Assembly (NCBI RefSeq): GCF_014534655.1
Contig: NZ_JACVVD010000001.1
Span: forward strand, 248,001-312,000
Source: Paenibacillus sedimenti
GTDB taxonomy: Bacteria; Bacillota; Bacilli; Paenibacillales; NBRC-103111
Length of the DNA stretch: 64,000 bases
Direction of reading: 5' to 3'
Position numbers and translations under genes: made by a program. The first letter of the stretch is position 1; the number at the start of each line of letters is the position of its first letter. Below are positions 61,209 through 64,000 of this stretch, one piece after another. The notes under the pieces are model-generated. The model did no database searches. It had not been told where the DNA came from and saw nothing but the letters and a program-made list of their open reading frames with translations.

Positions 61209-62870
61209 ATGAAAAAGCGTCATCGGATTATTAGTAGCTTGTCTTTGTCACTGTTGCTAGCCGGTACTGTATTAAGCGGATGTGCACAGAATGACCAGTC
61301 CAATGCTCAATCAAGCGGCCAGCCAAAAGATACGGGAAGCAGCCAGCAAAAAGAGCAAAAAGCGACTGAACCGGTTCCAATCCGCTGGGTACGTGCAGCC
61401 AACGAGCAGGACCCCCAAAAGGATCGCATCCTTCTGGAACTCCAGAAAAGAACGAATACGAAGATTGAAATTGTAAGCATCCCAAGCGATCAATTTGCCA
61501 ACAAAATTAACCTCATGATGGCTTCGGGAGAAACATTTGACATCGCTACGGTTGACCCCGGCAAAACATTGAACGAATGGGCTAAGAATGGCTTGATTTT
61601 GTCGTATGATGACTATTTAAAAAGCGGTAAGTACCCGCACATCAATGCTATTGTTAACTCTGAGGTTTACAAAGGCTTTAAGATTGACGGAAAGTCTTAT
61701 TACAAGCCACTGGGGCTTGCTCCCATGCAGTGGGGCTGGGTTATTCGTACAGACTGGCTGGAGAATTTAGGCTTAAGTATGCCTACGACTCTCGAGGAAT
61801 TTTATAACGTTGCCAAAGCCTTCAAGGAAAAAGATCCGGATAAGAATGGCAAAGCGGACACCTATGGCGTTTATACAAGGGCAAGCGGTATGTCCGATCC
61901 TTCTATTACCCAGCTTGGACAGTTTATATCAAGAGCACATGCCGTAGCAGGCAGAACAGACAACTGGGTGGCCCAGCCGGATGGAAGCATTACCAGATAT
62001 GAAGTATCGCAGAATGCAAAAGATTCGGCAGCTTTCTTTAGAAAGCTGGTCAAAGAAGATCTTATTAACAAGGATTGGCTGAGCTTAAAACCCGATGGTG
62101 CCCAAGGTCCTGAGTCGGATGATTTCGGAGCAGGGAAATACGGCATAGCTGCTACAACGAAACCTGATTTATTCTTGCAAAAGGCTAAGTCTGTTAATCC
62201 GAATGCCAAAATCGCCTATCTTCCACCGCTTAAAGGTATGAACGGAGTACCTGCTAACTTAGGTCATTCAGGCGGTTTCTGGAGGGGGAATATTATTCCG
62301 AAGACTTCTAAGAACCCTGAAAAGGCATTGGAATTAATCGAATATACGCTAACTAAGGAAGGCAGAGAACTGACTCTGTTCGGAATTAATGGAACCCACT
62401 TTACCGGTGTTAAAGAAGAAGGCGGCAAGAGAATCTTTACTGTAAACAAGGCTGAAGCCGACAAAGACTGGGACACCAAAAAGAACGGGTATCTGTATCC
62501 ATTAGCATGGGGTGCGATGAATTATTTTGAATATGCTTACATTCCGATCAAAGAAAGCAATTTTAATTATGACGAGGCGTTTAAGAAGCTGCAGCCATGG
62601 ATTCCTACCGAAATGGCAGAAGGCGCTTTCACGGATTGGTTTGCTACCAACGCTAAGTATACAATGGCTCCACCGCTCATGAATGTTTTTGATGATAAAC
62701 TTCTTGGAGACCAAACCAAATTAAGATCAACCTTTGGAGAGGGCTGGTTGAAGGCTATCATGGGCGACGATTTTGAAGGCGCTTGGGCTGAACTTCAGAA
62801 GAAGTGGCTGGCAGCAGGCGGTCAGGACGTTATTACCTATGGACAGGAATTGTATAAGAAAAACAAATAG
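61209..62870 (+). CDS. LplA-type extracellular solute-binding lipoprotein
   Basis: A 553-residue binding lipoprotein: lipobox LSGC with C25, polar Q/S/K linker, then a two-lobe fold (MMASGETFDIATVDPGK, VIRTDWLENLGLSMPTT, EKDPDKNGKADTYGVY). It completes the third importer and is 24 bases before the sialidase-like gene, so the two are probably co-transcribed. GAAGAGGTAA precedes the ATG. Confidence 0.92.
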   Translation: MKKRHRIISSLSLSLLLAGTVLSGCAQNDQSNAQSSGQPKDTGSSQQKEQKATEPVPIRWVRAANEQDPQKDRILLELQKRTNTKIEIVSIPSDQFANKINLMMASGETFDIATVDPGKTLNEWAKNGLILSYDDYLKSGKYPHINAIVNSEVYKGFKIDGKSYYKPLGLAPMQWGWVIRTDWLENLGLSMPTTLEEFYNVAKAFKEKDPDKNGKADTYGVYTRASGMSDPSITQLGQFISRAHAVAGRTDNWVAQPDGSITRYEVSQNAKDSAAFFRKLVKEDLINKDWLSLKPDGAQGPESDDFGAGKYGIAATTKPDLFLQKAKSVNPNAKIAYLPPLKGMNGVPANLGHSGGFWRGNIIPKTSKNPEKALELIEYTLTKEGRELTLFGINGTHFTGVKEEGGKRIFTVNKAEADKDWDTKKNGYLYPLAWGAMNYFEYAYIPIKESNFNYDEAFKKLQPWIPTEMAEGAFTDWFATNAKYTMAPPLMNVFDDKLLGDQTKLRSTFGEGWLKAIMGDDFEGAWAELQKKWLAAGGQDVITYGQELYKKNK

Positions 62871-62894
62871 CATAAACTCGTTGGAGTGATAAGA

Positions 62895-63932
62895 ATGCCT
62901 ATCGAAAAATTCACAATCAGCCGGGACGATTCCATTTATGAAGCGTGGCCGGATGTTACGCTAACCGTTCAAGGAAAGCTGATCTGTGTGTTCTCGGAAT
63001 GCACCCACCATAATGATCGTTCCTACACCCGGATCGTATATAAGGAAAGCTCCGATCGAGGCCGTACCTGGGGCCCGAAAATCCCGTTAACGGAAGGAAC
63101 AAATGGCCGACCGAATTGGAACTGTCCGCGAATATCCCGTCTGTCCGACAACAGGCTTGTCATCGTAGCCGATAAAATTTTCGGGGAGCGGGAGTCGAAG
63201 GGCAAAAATTATATGTGGCTCGGCGATCCGGAAGGAACGGAATGGCAGGGACCGATCGAAACGCCGGTAACGGGTATCGTCCCGGATAAGCTGTGCGAAC
63301 TGCCGGGAGGGCGCTGGCTGATGTCGGCCCATGATAGAAGCCCCGTTCACGGCTATGGGGAGCAGTTGCTGTGGTATTCCGACGATCAGGGGAGGAGTTG
63401 GACCGGCCCTGTTACTGTCGCCAGCGAGGCGGGATTGAATTTGGTCGAAACGAGCATCCTGCCGCTGCCGGACGGAACGCTGGTTGCATTCCTTCGCGAA
63501 AATTCCGGGGAAGGCTGGGACTGCTACAAAGCCATATCCCATGACCGGGGCGAAAGCTGGGAAGGTCCTTACCGGGTTCCGCTGCCGGGCTGCCACAGAC
63601 CTGTATCCGGTATGCTGCAAAGCGGCCGCATCCTGATTACGTACCGGTTTCATCAGGGAGGTAAGGGCTGGCTGGGGGCTTGGACGCAAAACTTGTTCGC
63701 AGCGCTTACGGATATTGGATCTGCTGTGGCAAAGGAGCGCAAAGAGCAAACGACGAGAATCATGCCGATCGATTTCGACAGAAGTCCACACTCGGACTTG
63801 GGATACTCCGGTTGGGTACAGTTCGAAGACGGAGAGATCTATGTGGTCAATTATATCGTCGACGATGCGCCTAACGCGCAAATTCGAGGATACAGCTTTT
63901 GGGAAGATGACTTCTTGTGGAGCAGTGAGTAA
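62895..63932 (+). CDS. Sialidase-superfamily beta-propeller protein (BNR/Asp-box repeats)
   Basis: A 345-residue protein with three Asp-boxes (SSDRGRTWGP, SDDQGRSWTGP, SHDRGESWEGP), the mark of six-bladed sialidase-like propellers. No signal peptide or membrane helix, so it acts inside the cell on the imported sugar. Many such proteins in Firmicutes are not sialidases and their substrates are unknown; relatives with other propeller folds cleave pectic sugars. The ATG at 62895 has GGAGTG seven bases upstream and is preferred to the GTG at 62886. Base composition returns to the GC-richer type of the rest of the window. Confidence 0.75.
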   Translation: MPIEKFTISRDDSIYEAWPDVTLTVQGKLICVFSECTHHNDRSYTRIVYKESSDRGRTWGPKIPLTEGTNGRPNWNCPRISRLSDNRLVIVADKIFGERESKGKNYMWLGDPEGTEWQGPIETPVTGIVPDKLCELPGGRWLMSAHDRSPVHGYGEQLLWYSDDQGRSWTGPVTVASEAGLNLVETSILPLPDGTLVAFLRENSGEGWDCYKAISHDRGESWEGPYRVPLPGCHRPVSGMLQSGRILITYRFHQGGKGWLGAWTQNLFAALTDIGSAVAKERKEQTTRIMPIDFDRSPHSDLGYSGWVQFEDGEIYVVNYIVDDAPNAQIRGYSFWEDDFLWSSE

Positions 63933-63972
63933 AGCAGTGAAGCAGCGATTTTAACAAGCGATGTCGAAGACC

Positions 63973-64000
63973 GGGACTCCGTGGAAAATATGGGGGTCCC
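63973..64000 (+). terminator. Probable terminator, cut by the window edge
   Basis: GGGACTCC (63973-63980) pairs with GGGGTCCC (63993-64000), one G-T pair, with a 12-base loop. A T-run would lie beyond the edge, so it cannot be confirmed. Confidence 0.5.

Noticed and set aside
1..64000. tRNA, rRNA, CRISPR array or prophage
   Set aside because: Read on both strands; no cloverleaf-like or rRNA sequence, no regularly spaced repeats and no phage-type genes were seen.

Overview
The window reads as a chromosomal segment of a Paenibacillus-like Gram-positive bacterium (family Paenibacillaceae). The grounds are strong GGAGG-type ribosome binding sites with frequent GTG/TTG starts, three LplA/LplB/LplC-type oligosaccharide ABC importers, YesM/YesN-type two-component systems, a membrane-bound AraC regulator of the YtdP type, an S-layer-homology protein, and small families (CBO0543, DUF6220, DUF6223) typical of that group. 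No tRNA, rRNA, CRISPR array, phage genes or intact insertion sequence was seen. This is family recognition from sequence, not a database result.

Layout. 1-2416: the 3' end of a MocD-like oxygenase/desaturase, its MocE-like Rieske ferredoxin, an aldo/keto reductase and a creatininase-family amidohydrolase, all tightly packed. 2770-6039: a large S-layer-homology surface protein with its own terminator. 6220-17067: a long co-directional run holding a Gfo/Idh/MocA dehydrogenase, a two-domain alpha/beta hydrolase, a one-cysteine Asp/Glu-racemase-fold protein, a RuBisCO-like protein and a DUF1537 sugar-acid kinase, followed by an ABC exporter and a repeat-built exported protein. 17582-21632: a GH78 alpha-L-rhamnosidase and a second Gfo/Idh/MocA protein. 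21723-25869: a decayed exported-protein gene, an OmpR-type two-component system on the minus strand, and small genes (HMA metal-binding protein, DUF6220, DUF6223).

25943-39188: a YesM/YesN pair, an LplBCA importer, a Gfo/Idh/MocA protein, a sugar isomerase/epimerase, a heparinase-like toroid protein and a GH105-type unsaturated glucuronyl hydrolase. 39189-40018 is a graveyard with remnants of an ABC permease and a Nif3-like protein. 40019-47405: a large GH2 enzyme, a minus-strand AraC regulator, and a three-enzyme operon matching the known L-galactose to D-tagaturonate route. 47448-48261: decayed tandem CBO0543 genes and an orphan gene tail. 48468-54518: membrane AraC regulator and a second Lpl importer. 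54754-63932: an AT-rich block with a YesN/YesM pair whose kinase carries two sensor modules, a third Lpl importer, and a sialidase-like beta-propeller protein.

How it fits together (inference). The glycosidases lack signal peptides, so imported oligosaccharides are probably dismantled inside the cell. GH78, GH105, GH2, an L-galactose pathway, a RuBisCO-like protein plus DUF1537 kinase (the pair used for the branched sugar acid 3-oxo-isoapionate), and an oxygenase pair related to rhizopine O-demethylation together suggest use of a complex pectin such as rhamnogalacturonan II, which contains rhamnose, L-galactose, apiose and O-methylated sugars. The most novel part is the 6220-12910 operon, which contains the RuBisCO-like protein and kinase but no recognisable D-apionate oxidoisomerase, so it may run a previously undescribed variant of that chemistry.
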